Under the pieces are notes generated by a model. It had not been told where the DNA came from. It searched no databases and saw only the letters and a list, made by a program, of their open reading frames with translations. This document shows positions 46,117-56,798 of a stretch of DNA of 64,000 nt, in pieces (positions within the stretch are counted from its first letter, which is position 1; the number at the start of each line of letters is the position of its first letter). Made by a program: the position numbers and the translations under genes. Source of the DNA: Mesodorylaimus sp. YZB2_4. Lineage: Eukaryota > Nematoda > Enoplea > Dorylaimida > Dorylaimidae. The stretch covers positions 186,001 through 250,000 of the forward strand of contig JASANH010001202.1 of assembly GCA_030248295.1 (NCBI GenBank), given 5' to 3'.

Positions 46117-49100
46117 TCACGGACATTTCTTATCCACGATCGATTTACCGGACTCATCATATTCTTGTTTACTGATCCACATTTGTTGGAAAGAGCCCTG
46201 AAAGGTCACAGCAGATTCTATACAAGCCCAAACCAAGACTGTATCAATCGCCCTTACCAAAGATGCCAAAATCGAACCACCAATCCAAGAGCCGAACCGA
46301 CGCTCCGTCGACGATGGAGCGCTGTAAACCTTCAGTTTCGCATTCTAAAATATCGACATGATTCGTTAGAGACCAGACAGCAGGTACCGTACAACAGAGG
46401 ACTTACAGCCGGACACTTGACATTCAAATCATGCGTCAAACGCTCGACGAAACCGGGCAGCAGCGTATTGCCCCCAGTCACGATAATGCCGCCGTATAAG
46501 GCCTGAAACACAGCGAAAACCCACGAATCTCAGACCATCTGACGTGTCACACAGACCAGGAAACCCTCAGGTGATATCCTCCCTTATTGCCAGTCCCCCT
46601 AGCCCTACTTACCGAGCGCACATCGATGTCGCACATGTTGATACTCGTACTGACCACGTTGCTCACGCTCAACGTTGGGCTTTGAATTCCCTAAAGGCAA
46701 TCTCAAACGAATTTTTTCGCCTGTTCTGCTGCAGGTGAACCATGAAAAATACCCAATATAGTGCCCTATCCGATCTAAATTCAGCGCATCCACTTTCTAA
46801 AGGTCGGGCACAAGACTTTTCTCACGGCCAGTTTAACGAGGGATCTCTGCAAACTGTAACTCGACATTTTGCCTAACATGAGCGCCCATCAAATTTTTAG
46901 AAACTGCCCCTAACGTTACTCACAATCAGCAAACCCTCTGCGCGTCGCCCAAATAAGAGAAGCGAGATAGGAATCAAACGCGCACTGAATTCCCAGTACT
47001 AATCTAACCTCAAATTTCTTACCCTCAAATACGATGGATCGAACAGGCCTTCAGTAATCTGAAGTCGTTCCGAAATGAAATCTTGATTATAACCATTCGG
47101 AAATTCATAATGCAATGAGCTCATTTTCTCCGCGTTCCTAGATGTAAAATTGCACGTTTGCATAAGTCCATCCGCCCAAAATTCTCTCAACTTACTCGCC
47201 GTCAAATGGAGTATCGCTTGCTTGCAGCACGGTCGCTTGAAAGTCTTGGATAACCTCCTTAAACGAACCATTTAGCCACCTTTTAGCCACCTCGACCTAG
47301 AGTGACCACACGCACTTACTTTGACCATGTAATTATGGAACGATTTGGTCACTTCGGGCAAATTTGCTCGTTTCGTCCAATGTGGAGGCGCTTTTTCGGC
47401 TACGGCCTCCTGCACATAGCAGATCTTACCGCTAGGAAACATAAGCAAAAACCAAGCCCTTACCTTGCTAGCAATTAGATAACGAGGAACAATTTCGATT
47501 CTCTGTTCGTCCAAAAACTGACGACATTGAGATGTCAGCGCGTCTCCTCCGATTGGTGATTTCACGATGGCTATAAAAGGACGTAACTTGAATGTGCTAA
47601 TCGAGCAAACAAAATGAGTCTTACCTTGTGTCAAGCAATAACCATCGTAGACCGGAATTGCAGAAGTGTGCGTGGCTCCACTGTCCACAATCAGCCCGCT
47701 TGGACGCCCGTTAGCAAATCTATAAGAGATAGAAGAGCCTATGTTCAAATTATCGATTGATAGTAACCTTAGAACTTACGCAGCTAAGACTGCCGTTTTA
47801 CACAAGTAAAATGCAGGAATGCTATATTTTTCGAACATCAGCTCGGTAAGTTGTTCTCGTTTCGTTTTCGTATTCCACTAGAACAATCAATCAGCCGTGT
47901 TCTAGATGGCAATATCAAAGAAATTGAAAAAAAAACTCACTGGAGCTTCACTCATTAACAATGGATGAAGAGTTGGATCAGCAAGCAAATGACTACGATA
48001 CGAATATTCAATGACAGCCTCGAACATATCCCAATCGTCAACTGAAAGAAGAGAAAATGAAGAATTCATTAAAGGAGTGCTTATACGTTATCATGGCATA
48101 CCCATTCCATCTTTTAGAAATGCCCCGATTTCCATACCAGCTCGAGGCACATGAATCGAATTTGTGTCGATGAAATATTTCTTGCCATCGCTGCTCACCG
48201 TCCCGCCACCCGATCCATTGACACTGGCATGCTGCTGTTGGTGGAACGGTGGGCGATTCTCATCTTGATGACGAACTGACGACGACGGCGTTTCCCCGGC
48301 GCCCGTAGCCGGAGCTTCTTTTATGTAACCGACTGCGCTAGGGATTTCAGCCTAAAGAGGGAACGTATGGTTAGCGTGCCTTTTTTTAACGATCTTGCAT
48401 GTGCATTGCCATAAGATGGCTTAGACTATTTTGGACGATCATCGTTATATCGCAGTTATCTAATCGAACTAGTCAACAGTACTTCAGCATACAATCTGCA
48501 GAAGAAAAGGATACCGACTGTTTGTTCCTTCATGCAAAACCGCAAATACGAAGTCTGTAAAATCACAAATGCCCATCCGGCACCTACTCCTCATTCTGCG
48601 ACTTTCGTATCTATAAACCCTGTAATATTTTTAGTATTAGAGCCTACCAAGACATAGACTCGTCTAAAGCATGCAAGGCACATGCAACGAATCCAGTTTA
48701 GGATGAGCAAAGCAAGTCTGGCAAAGTAAAAGCAGAGTCGTTTGCAAAAATTGCTTTTTTAAACCGAATTCCATGATTTTTTACCAGCAAAAAGCAGAAG
48801 CTGATTAGGGTTTCTAATCATAATTCTATACAAACCGTCAAAATAAAAGTATCAGTCCGCCAGGTTAGAAAAAAGTTGACTTTTGACCAAGGATAAGCAA
48901 GAATTCCTCGTCTGCACCGATCAACAGAAACCGGAAACAAAACTGCGCCGGCTAGTCCAGAAAAAACGGCCAGACAATGCAGAAACTGTCCTTGTCTCGC
49001 CCACTCATCCTAAACTGGATTCGTTGCATATGGCAGATAATGCCTTGCACGGCTTACGATTAGACAAGTCATATTAGAACGGGGCTCATAGAAACACAAA

Positions 49101-49630
49101 AGGGGACAAAAGGGTCGGGAAATAATTTTCCAGGTGTTTCAAACAAAAATTTGATTTTTTCGATCATTTTAACACGATTCTACGACTATATAATTTCAAG
49201 TGATTTACTGACTTTGATCTTTAGTAACAGCCATACAAAAGAGGCGGGTGATTCGAAATTTGGAGCCTCAAAATGCAACTCTTCGGTTTCCCTGATTTTG
49301 GAACCAAAATTCTAATTTTTCATGATTTTCCCTGATTTTCTCAGGTATTTCTCAGGTTCTCTAACTTTTGCAAGTTTTTTGGTTTTCCAGCCTTCTATGA
49401 ACTCAGTATTAAAAATCTACGAGTCCCTAGGAACCAAGGTTTCGGGAAATACGAAAATTTTTCCCTACCTTTGGACAATCTTCGCCAGCGTACCCGATTC
49501 GAAATGAATAATGACCCGGATCGAACACGAGTGCACCAACTTCATCTAATAAACCAAAAAATTAACTTTAGTACTAAAGATTTCTGGAATTCCCCAAATC
49601 CTCACCTCCTCCGTACACGCCTCCACTCAT
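46117..49630 (-). CDS. ACTL6A: Actin-like protein 6 (BAF53/BAP55), chromatin remodelling subunit
   Basis: Actin-related protein of SWI/SNF-type (BAF) and related remodelling complexes. Fourteen exons are recognisable. Exon 1 (49630-49606) MSGGVYGG; exon 2 (49545-49469) [11 protein letters not shown] to AGEDCPK; exon 3 (48351-48102) with [16 protein letters not shown]; exon 4 [19 protein letters not shown]; exon 5 [20 protein letters not shown]; exon 6 [20 protein letters not shown], the actin-fold nucleotide loop; then [88 protein letters not shown] and a last exon [17 protein letters not shown] ending KKCP. The order and the motifs match ACTL6 throughout. Exon 3 has a Gln/Gly/Ser-rich insertion ([14 protein letters not shown]) longer than in the human protein. 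The gene is nuclear and essential in other animals. Exon junctions were placed by eye; phases checked for exons 1-3. Confidence 0.93.
49125..49390. repeat. Second interspersed repeat family, copy 1
   Basis: ACAAAAATTTGATTTTTTC, then AGGCGGGTGATTCGAAATT, then CCTGATTTT-rich sequence. The same modules occur in the same order at 60,530-60,720. It lies in intron 2 of ACTL6. Confidence 0.6.
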
Positions 49631-50659
49631 TTTCCACAAATTCAATAAAGCCCAATTAGGAAAACAAAAAACTGTTCGGAAATAAGCTAAATTAGCGAAA
49701 AACCCGAAATATTTGCGTAAATCAAAGAGATATGACCCAAGGACAGAGAAACTGTAAAGCTACACCTACCGACCCTCGGAGCGAGAGCACGGAGACTGGA
49801 CTGCTTGGACTGGCAACGGTTCTTTCCTTTCGTCTCGCCGACCGAACGCACACGGACGGAAGCCAAACAGACGCGCGCACAGCGGCCGACCCTCCCCCCC
49901 CCCCCCCCCAAGATACGCGGCCTGAGAATCCGAAAGGGCGCGGCTGAAAAAACTATGGGCTGGCTGCATTGCACAGGCCCCCGGGCTGGCATCAGTCGCT
50001 GGGCTGGGAAGACCAAACATTGGTGCAGTGTCGGCAGAAGGATTAGGAAGTGGGCCAATGGTGCGGAAGGGGACGGGGAAAGTGAGAGTTGATGCTTGAA
50101 GATAGATGGATGGAAGAGACTGTGGGTCAAACTGGGCTCACGCTGCGCTGACAAGTATGCTCGATGCGATCTAGTGGCCTGGTTGGACAAATAGGTCGGG
50201 CCTTGACTGTCTCACTTGGGTCGTGCCTTGGTAGTCTTGCAGGTTGATGTGCTGGCAGCCACAGTCAAGAGTAACGTGTAGGCCACGAAGGTGTGATTAG
50301 GGGTGGTAAAATTGAATTCCATGTGTTTCTTCTTCAAAGCTTGAAAAATGTGAAAAAGTGGAGCCTCGTAGCTCAGCAACTTCCTTTTCTCAAACGGTGA
50401 TCAATTTCACTTTGCTGTGCCCTCTTCTACACCAGACAAGCCCGTTTTGCCTATCAAACCTAATTAAGGCTGGGCGGGGACCATCGCGCACAGCAGCGTT
50501 TCTCTGAGGGCGCCTCCGCCTGGGGGCATCCTGGACTGGGCACTGACTTCCATGGAAGATGGTGGGTGGTCTGTGAACCCCGCCGGTGTTCGACAGCCAA
50601 GACTGTCTCCTCGTTCGGCTTCCGTCTCTCCACTCGGAGCACCTCGATGGTAGCGAGTG

Positions 50660-50800
50660 AGTCACCCACGGCCTGGCGTGAAGGTCAGCGGGGGCTTATG
50701 GTTCGCAAGAAAACCGAACTCCGTCATCAAGGATTGAACCCTGGACGAGCCCAGCCACAAGCTACAGTACCTAGCCACACGGGCAGACAGATGCTGAAGC
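50660..50800 (-). repeat. Possible tRNA-derived SINE
   Basis: On the minus strand an A-box-like GTGTGGCTAGGTACTG (50,781-50,766) precedes an exact B-box GGTTCAATCC (50,740-50,731), a normal RNA polymerase III spacing. The sequence does not fold into a complete tRNA, so a SINE head is more likely than a tRNA gene. Confidence 0.4.
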
Positions 50801-51484
50801 CCTGCACTATCGCGGCGCGCTAGTAATCGATGGCTGAATTGTCGATTACGTTGCTTCATAGTCTCAAGCCAGACTGCCGACTCGTGTGGTCAATACGCTA
50901 GCTTGCCCATCGCACCCTCACTCATCCCCTAGGATGTCCCTCTGGGGTAAGGCGAGGATCTATACTGTACCCGCAAATGTGACTGCTGCAATGCACGTTT
51001 CCGTACTTCGAGGCACTTGGCCCATCGCGAGTCTCACTCACAGTATTGACAAATAATAATCCCATCTACTGCAAATCTGCCTCGGCATCTTCCCCGTTAT
51101 GACGAAGCAGACTAAACTTTCGCCGCGTTTTGATTGCCACTTTTTGATATTCTGTGCTGAACAGACGACACTGGACTGCTTTGGCGCCGGGCAATATTCC
51201 CGATCAGTAATCACTGATGATGGGACGATAAAACAGTCGCCGAGTCGAAGAAGAAAGGGGCACGAAGGAGGGTAACTCACTGCCAGGGTCGATATACAGA
51301 GTGAGCTGAGGTGGCATGCATGTCTTGAGGCCAGTTTTATCATAGCATTCATCTTTAAGCTGGACTTATTGCTGGTTATAAAAATTGGCCTAAGCCAGCA
51401 TTATAACTACAGTACACTGTGTGTGCTTTCGAGAAACCGGGCCCTGGCAGGAAAATACAGCATGTACAGTAGGCATATGTCCCT

Positions 51485-51560
51485 TCGTGTAAAATGTGTC
51501 CCTACACCCTCGAGTGCGCATCAGCATTTGGTGATGTGGTAAAACATGAATATGAACATA
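51485..51560. repeat. Interspersed repeat copy (CCTCGAGTGCGCAT family)
   Basis: GTAAAATGTGTCCCTACACC followed by CTCGAGTGCGCATCAGC and TGATGTGGTAAAACATGAA. Copies with 75-85% identity by eye lie at 8,225-8,290, 14,875-14,950 and 60,450-60,490. Confidence 0.65.
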
Positions 51561-52021
51561 TCTCACGCCAGCAGGCCCATATCAAACATCAGGACACAGA
51601 AACTGGGTGCGGGATAATTGTAAGAGTTGCGATCCCGTTCTTATTATGAAGGGTAAAGTATACAGTACTGACAAGAGGTCATGGCGCTGAGTAAAACATC
51701 CGCCGTTCACTCCTTCCTGTATTACGGACACACACATGCTAAAATATGTACCCGTCTTGCAGTGTCCTTGTAAGTTTTTGTCTTCTTGAGTAAAAGTGAA
51801 AGAAAGATGTTGGCGAGACGGTGGGAGAGCAGCACTGTTTTGCTCATGGCATGTGCTCTAACGTGAGGGCTTTCAAGCGTGATCACAATGATAATCAGGC
51901 AACGCAATGTTGAATGCAAGGAAGTGTAAAGGTAACTCAGCATGCCTTCCGTGCTCTGTCACTCATTTCGACGAGCGTGTTCGAGGTGACCAGTCAGTAT
52001 CCAACAATTTCTATCTGATCA

Positions 52022-53110
52022 ATGCCTGAAATCATGGCCGAGTCTGAACGCCGAGTAAAGTCGAACGAAAGCCGTGATGTCCCCTTGAGCAGTTCGTCCG
52101 TATTAGGCGACTTGCGAGTGCTCAAATTTCTACTCAATCATGCTATCGGTCCGAAGAGCGCCGAGCGCAAAAAAGCAAGTAAGTGATCATGTTTATGATC
52201 AGACCAGGTTTTAGACCATGAGATAGCAAAGAGACCAAAACTAGCTGACCTTTTTTGGGCCAAAATTTGCTTCATAGCGAGCATAGTTTTAAGTACACGG
52301 CTGATTATTCCAGGGTCTGAGGGAGCTTCAGCGTTCAGTGGGAACTGTAGTGGCAAAGGAGAGGAGTCTAGTAATATAGTTCACGTAGCCACGCAAGAAA
52401 ACTAATCTTTTTTTAGAGGTTCATCTGAAAAAATTTGTCAAGGACTGGTATCGTCTGATCAAAAATTTAGAAGAGAGCGCTAATAACGAGGTGAGCGAAA
52501 ATGGAGGATCGACCATGGAAAAAGTTGGCTCGAACGTCGACGAAAGGAGCGCCGAGCAAGAAAGTCCATCTCTGCATTCATCGAGTCCGAATTTGGACGG
52601 CGATGGCAGTCAAGCGCCATTGACCGTTGTATCCACGAAATACGGCAACAAGGAAACGTACGAGCCGTATCGACTGCAAAGCGTCGTCGAGGGGACGATG
52701 GCGACCAGCCAGGAGGTAAGTGTATCCGTGTTCAAAACCGTCCCGGAAAGAATAGTTCGTTTCAGGGCAACAACGCGGACACGGCCCACTCGACGGCACT
52801 CGTTTCGTCCAAAGACGGTTCGGTTGAGAGCAAAGACGACGAGCCGACCAAGCGACGCCCGAGCAAGGTTATGAACTACGAGGATCGACGAGCGATCGCC
52901 ACGCAAAACGTGCTCAAGCCAGTGACAGCCATGCTCGAAGGATCGGAGGGCGATCTGGACGTGGAGATCTCGGAAGTGGCTCCTTGCGACGAAGTCGACG
53001 AGCCCGCGACCAATGTCGACCAAATCAAAGAAGAAACGCAATCTCTGCCATCGACCCGCCCCGGCATCGTGCGCAAACTGATCGACCTGTTCATCCGCTT
53101 CAAGCCGTAG
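52022..53110 (+). CDS. Acidic protein of 266 residues, unrecognised
   Basis: Three exons: 52022-52178, 52417-52715 and 52766-53110 (801 nt in consistent phase). Two ATGs open the frame (MPEIMAESERR); either may start it. Exon 1 has an amphipathic LGDLRVLKFLLNHAI and exon 2 starts VHLKKFVKDWYRLIKNLEES, both probably helical. The rest is hydrophilic, Ser/Glu/Asp-rich and likely disordered, with a KRRPSK basic patch, and ends in a hydrophobic-basic helix (GIVRKLIDLFIRFKP). Intron 2 is only 50 nt with canonical ends (GAG|GTAAGT, ttcag|GGC). No known domain is visible. It is on the opposite strand to its neighbours. It is probably a lineage-restricted gene. Confidence 0.62.
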
Positions 53111-54157
53111 ATGGAGAACTGCAGATGGGTGAACGAAGGACGGAGGGTCAAGGAATGATAAAATGATAAGTTTACAGGCACACTGCATGTGCAGAAGCTA
53201 AAATTTTGTAGTTTTCCTGACTGGTGTCTTGATTTGATGTAATGTATCGATCAGAGTCAACCGAATTATTGTGTCGCAGTTTTGGGGTGGCTCAGGATTG
53301 GGGTTCCAAGTTTCCCAAAATTTAACATTGTTCAGAAAGTCATTCCATAAACGACCAGGTTTCAGGCTGAGTCCGCGGAATAAAGTGCAATGGTTTATTG
53401 ACGCAATATTTTCATTTTGTGCTGCAAAGGCTCCACTGGTCACTCGCTCCAATAATACAGACCCAGTCTATTACAATGTTTGCCTAGAAAACATTAGGAA
53501 TGATAGAAAAGCTCATTGTTTTTATTCAAACCCTCACTGACCCTGCATGCCAGGGACTTGTTTGACCAGGCGGGCGCAGCCATATCCGTGGTCGTAACTT
53601 GGCCGAGGGCTGGGAGGAAGACCGCAGTTGACTCACCGCCTTCATCGGCCTCGAACGCCATTCGGGGTCCTTCTGGCCTGGGAGGCTGAATCTCGCACTC
53701 GGTGGAGGTGCTCGAGTCCAAAGAAAGCTTCCATGTGAGCTGGGCCCCGCACGACCTCGCGTCATGCCATGACAGCTGTCCCTTACTGCATGACAACATG
53801 GGTCGGAAGTCCCATTTGTTTTGCGTGCAGCAATTTCTCTTCGTTTTACAGCAGAGTATAACCGATGTTATTACATAGGCTAAAAACGAAACATTCATTG
53901 AGCGATTGAAAGCACTGCTTTTTCTGATCCTTGATCCTCGATTATGAATCGATCAGAGAACGATTACGAGTCGAGGCTTGGCTTTACGACTCTTTGGAAT
54001 TGCTTGCTCAAGAGCAACAGCAACAGCGGCAGAGAGAAAACGAACGGGTATTGGGATGGGAATTCGCTGAAGCAATCGGCGTAATTTCATGTGCTTGCAG
54101 GTGTAATAGATGCCTCAGTGTACTCTATTTGCATAGGACTCTTAGTGTGCACACGAT

Positions 54158-54486
54158 GTACAGACTACTTGTCTCCCTCCCTGGTCCGGACCGAGCGAGG
54201 CCGAGAGGCCGAGCTGACTGGTTTTCCTAACATGCGAGGCCTGATATGACTAGGCCTTGGACCCGGGCATCGCCTATATAAAGGCTCCGCTCCTTGCCTG
54301 GGGGATCAGTCAGTCTCGATCAGTATTCCTCGACGACCCGACGTTTGCAGCTGGCTCCCCTGATCCTGCGTGAGTCCCTCCAGTCCGGCGTAGTGGACAC
54401 GTACAATAAACTATTCCGGTACTTGGGCTGAGTGGCTTGATTCGAACCTTACTCCACAGCGCAGTTGGTTCAGTGTGTACGCACGA
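54158..54486 (+). mobile_element. Possible solo LTR
   Basis: A compact promoter-to-terminator unit: TATATAAAG at 54275-54283, an arthropod-style initiator TCAGT at 54306-54310 about 32 bp downstream, and AATAAA at 54405-54410. This U3-R-U5-like order in about 320 bp suits a solo LTR. The pentamer CACGA flanks a unit of this size (before TGTACAGACTAC at 54,158 and at about 54,482-54,486), but the ends do not form a clean TG...CA pair, so boundaries are uncertain. No primer-binding site or internal region follows. Alternatively it is a genuine promoter for the REEP-like sequence 600 bp downstream. Confidence 0.4.
54275..54310 (+). promoter_or_regulatory. TATA box plus initiator
   Basis: TATATAAAG followed at canonical distance by TCAGTCAGT. 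It is a textbook core promoter by sequence; whether it serves an LTR or a gene is open. Confidence 0.5.
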
Positions 54487-54925
54487 GGACCTAACTGTTT
54501 CATAGCAGCGAATACAGGGCCACCTCTGCAGTGACCTACTCGCAAAATACATGGACAGGTGACGGCAGGTAGGTACAGCACTGTACAGCAACGTAAAAAG
54601 TAACCAGCGTGGCCAGTGTATAGTTTGGCAAAGGAATGCAGTCTCTGCAGTTTTATCTTGTCCTTGTTTTATGTGCTGTGCGTCATCAGTGGTCTGGTAA
54701 GTCTTTTGGCATAGTAAACTATAGCATAGCATAGCATAGCATAGCTCACGATCCGTGCATGGTCAGTTGCTCCCGTTGCTTGCGCTGGTCTGTTGGTGCT
54801 ATTGTTTCGACATCGCTCGGTGATTGAGTGAAAGTCTGCATATTGTAAACTCTGTCGGTTCGTCATCAACGCGCGTGGTCATAAGGGGTCGCTGTACGGG
54901 TTTCACTACCCAATTAGAAGTCGCC

Positions 54926-55500
54926 ATGGCGGCCGTTCAGCAGTTCGCGGCGGCATTGAATGCGTTGCTCCATGAGTAAGTACAGTACTTGCTGCGGTCA
55001 GTTCCCTGACTGTCATCTGTACGTTGTTTCAGTTCGGGGAGTACCATACAGGATAGCTTACTGCAGTGGTTCTGTGTTTCAGCCCTGGCTCTGGAATCTG
55101 GCACCCCGGACGGTGTTTAGTGGCTGACCTATTGGACGGTGTTTGGCACGATCTCGCTGGTTGACTTTGCCTCCGACAAGATCATGGGCGTCTTTCCCAT
55201 CTACTGGCTCGTTAAGTGCATCTTCCTCTTGTGGCTCTACTACCGTTCTCCCGAGGGGCCGAGTATTTGTACGTGCACTGCATCCGGCCCATGTGAACTC
55301 GCTGGCGCCCAAGCATCGAGCAGCTCAAGACTGAAGCAAGTCTCCTCCTCTTCTTTGTAAGCTTGTTCTGGAGCAAAGATCGACTGCTAACCCTCAATTC
55401 TTGGCTCTTCAGGCCATCCCGCCACCAGAGCCTGTTCAAGGAGAAAAAAGCCCCCGGGAATGATCCTGTAGCGAACCACTTGAAGTGATCATACGATGAT
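54926..55500 (+). pseudogene. REEP5/DP1-like (HVA22 family) fragment, degraded
   Basis: ATG at 54926 opens MAAVQQFAAALNALLHE with a donor (GA|GTAAGT). At 55119 an acceptor-like gtttag precedes WLTYWTVFGTISLVDFASDK, then IMGVFPIYWLVKCIFLLWLY, the second hairpin of the REEP/DP1/Yop1 family that shapes ER tubules. After SPEG the expected EYLYVHCIRP and HVNSLAPKHRAAQD occur in two other frames, each shifted by one base (near 55,258 and 55,292). The exon for the first membrane hairpin was not found. Two single-base shifts over 40 bp could also be assembly errors, but with the missing exon a pseudogene is likelier. Confidence 0.6.
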
Positions 55501-56138
55501 CCTGTATTTGCTGCCTTGCTTTTCCACTTGGCTTTGACTGGACATATTGTATCGATAAGCTTGTTCTTACGGGAAGGAAATTCACTCAGAACAGCCAAAC
55601 GGGCCTGTCCATTCAAAGATCAGTAATCACATTTTCAAGAGCACACAAGAACAAAATCACAATCGAATAGGCATCTGTAAAAGTCAGCGAAGAATTCAGC
55701 TTCTGTTCGCTTCCGCTAATTCGTCTGGACTGACCAGGGTTTACTCTGAGTATCAAGGGTACCCCACCACATTCAACTTGACTCGAGGGCGCCGGGAATT
55801 GATTGGTTCTTGCTGACCAAATGCCCAGTGGCCATCGCACTTCTTATCAGTGTCTCCGAGTATCCGCATGGAGCGCGGAAATGACAGCGCATTTTCGACT
55901 GACGCTCATTGATGACCAAACTCTGGCAAAATCAATTTTGCATTTTGTAAGTTGATGTCCGCTGATGAAATTGCGACCCGAGCGATACCGATGGGGAATC
56001 TATGGTTAGGAAAGACATACAACTAAAGTCTTCCACATTTGGCAAGCATCGAACACAATTTGAAACAGAATGAATCAATTAACGCTTTCACGCACGACCA
56101 AGTCAACCAGCCAGAACCTTTCCCATCACCTCCACATA
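55501..56138. other. Gap after REEP fragment
   Basis: Nothing supported. Confidence 0.35.
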
Positions 56139-56560
56139 CCTAGGTACGAAAATTAAATTTCGGCGTTTCAAAAACCTGCGACTTGGTTGGCGTCTTGAAA
56201 ATTGGTGTTTTCTGAGAAAACCCCGGCCAATTCTGTTGTGGTTCTGGTGACTTGCACTTGGGCACTTCTTCCTTCCGTTGCTCTTCGTCCTCGCTTTCAT
56301 CGTCGTCTCGAAATAACTCGAATGCGTACGGCCGAGTCTTGAACTTCCTCGGAGCTCTTACAGCCAATTCGGCCCGAGCTGCAGCCTGAAACTGGTTATT
56401 ATTCAAATCTGGCACACCCACAACACCGCCCAACTCGTACCGATTTCTTCGACGCGTAGTAATTCGATTTACGCGCTCGAAAATTATTGGTATTGCTCGT
56501 GATCCAGTTCATTTCGCAGATTCCTGAAAAACCAGCTTTCATCAAACTGGCAATACTTAA
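56139..56560 (-). CDS. Small charged protein, C-terminal part, unrecognised
   Basis: An open frame ending at a TAG near 56,140 encodes IIFERVNRITTRRRNRYELG, GVPDLNNNQFQ, RAPRKFKTRPYAFELF, an acidic DDDESEDEEQRKEE run, and a Thr-Pro-rich end (KTPIFKTPTKSQVFETPKF). The upstream side closes with a stop near 56,505, where a start exon must be spliced in; the acceptor was not resolved. Basic, acidic and TP-rich blocks suggest a nuclear, cyclin-dependent-kinase-regulated protein, which is inference only. Confidence 0.5.
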
Positions 56561-56798
56561 TTGTACAATGACAAGACACAGCACAGGGTCGGGCGATCCA
56601 GTGCGCCACCAATCAACACGGGTCGTCACCATGATTTACTTATGCCCATTCTAATACAAAATCCAGAAATAACTAATTTTCGATCACACGTGTCACCTAT
56701 TTCACGCAGTTACTGATTAGCTTTGGATCGATAACACTGTTAGAAATCACAAACGCCGTAGAAAAGCTTTTTGGACAAAAAATCGTTCCGTCATATAA

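Larger units (their letters stand above)
49631..52021. other. Divergent intergenic region, ACTL6 to the plus-strand acidic gene
   Basis: Holds the ACTL6 promoter, a run of about 16 C (49,890-49,909), a SINE-like unit (50,660-50,800) and a repeat-family copy (51,485-51,560). The minus-strand frame 49,687-50,190 is low-complexity (Pro/Ser) and not convincing. Confidence 0.4.
53111..54925. other. Intergenic with LTR-like element and microsatellite
   Basis: Contains the TATA/Inr/AATAAA unit at about 54,158-54,481 and (ATAGC)5 at 54,721-54,745. The minus-strand frame 53,494-53,898 was considered and rejected. Confidence 0.4.

Noticed and set aside
46006..46506. 166-residue plus-strand frame
   Set aside because: Antisense to three ACTL6 exons.
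49687..50190. 167-residue minus-strand frame upstream of ACTL6
   Set aside because: Low-complexity Pro/Ser sequence created partly by the poly-C run; ACTL6 already has a convincing first exon at 49,630.
53494..53898. 134-residue minus-strand frame
   Set aside because: Parts look protein-like, but there is no start, no matching exon and no known motif; not enough to call.
54430..54460. Possible tRNA B-box GGTTCGAATC on the minus strand
   Set aside because: No A-box at the right distance and no cloverleaf.
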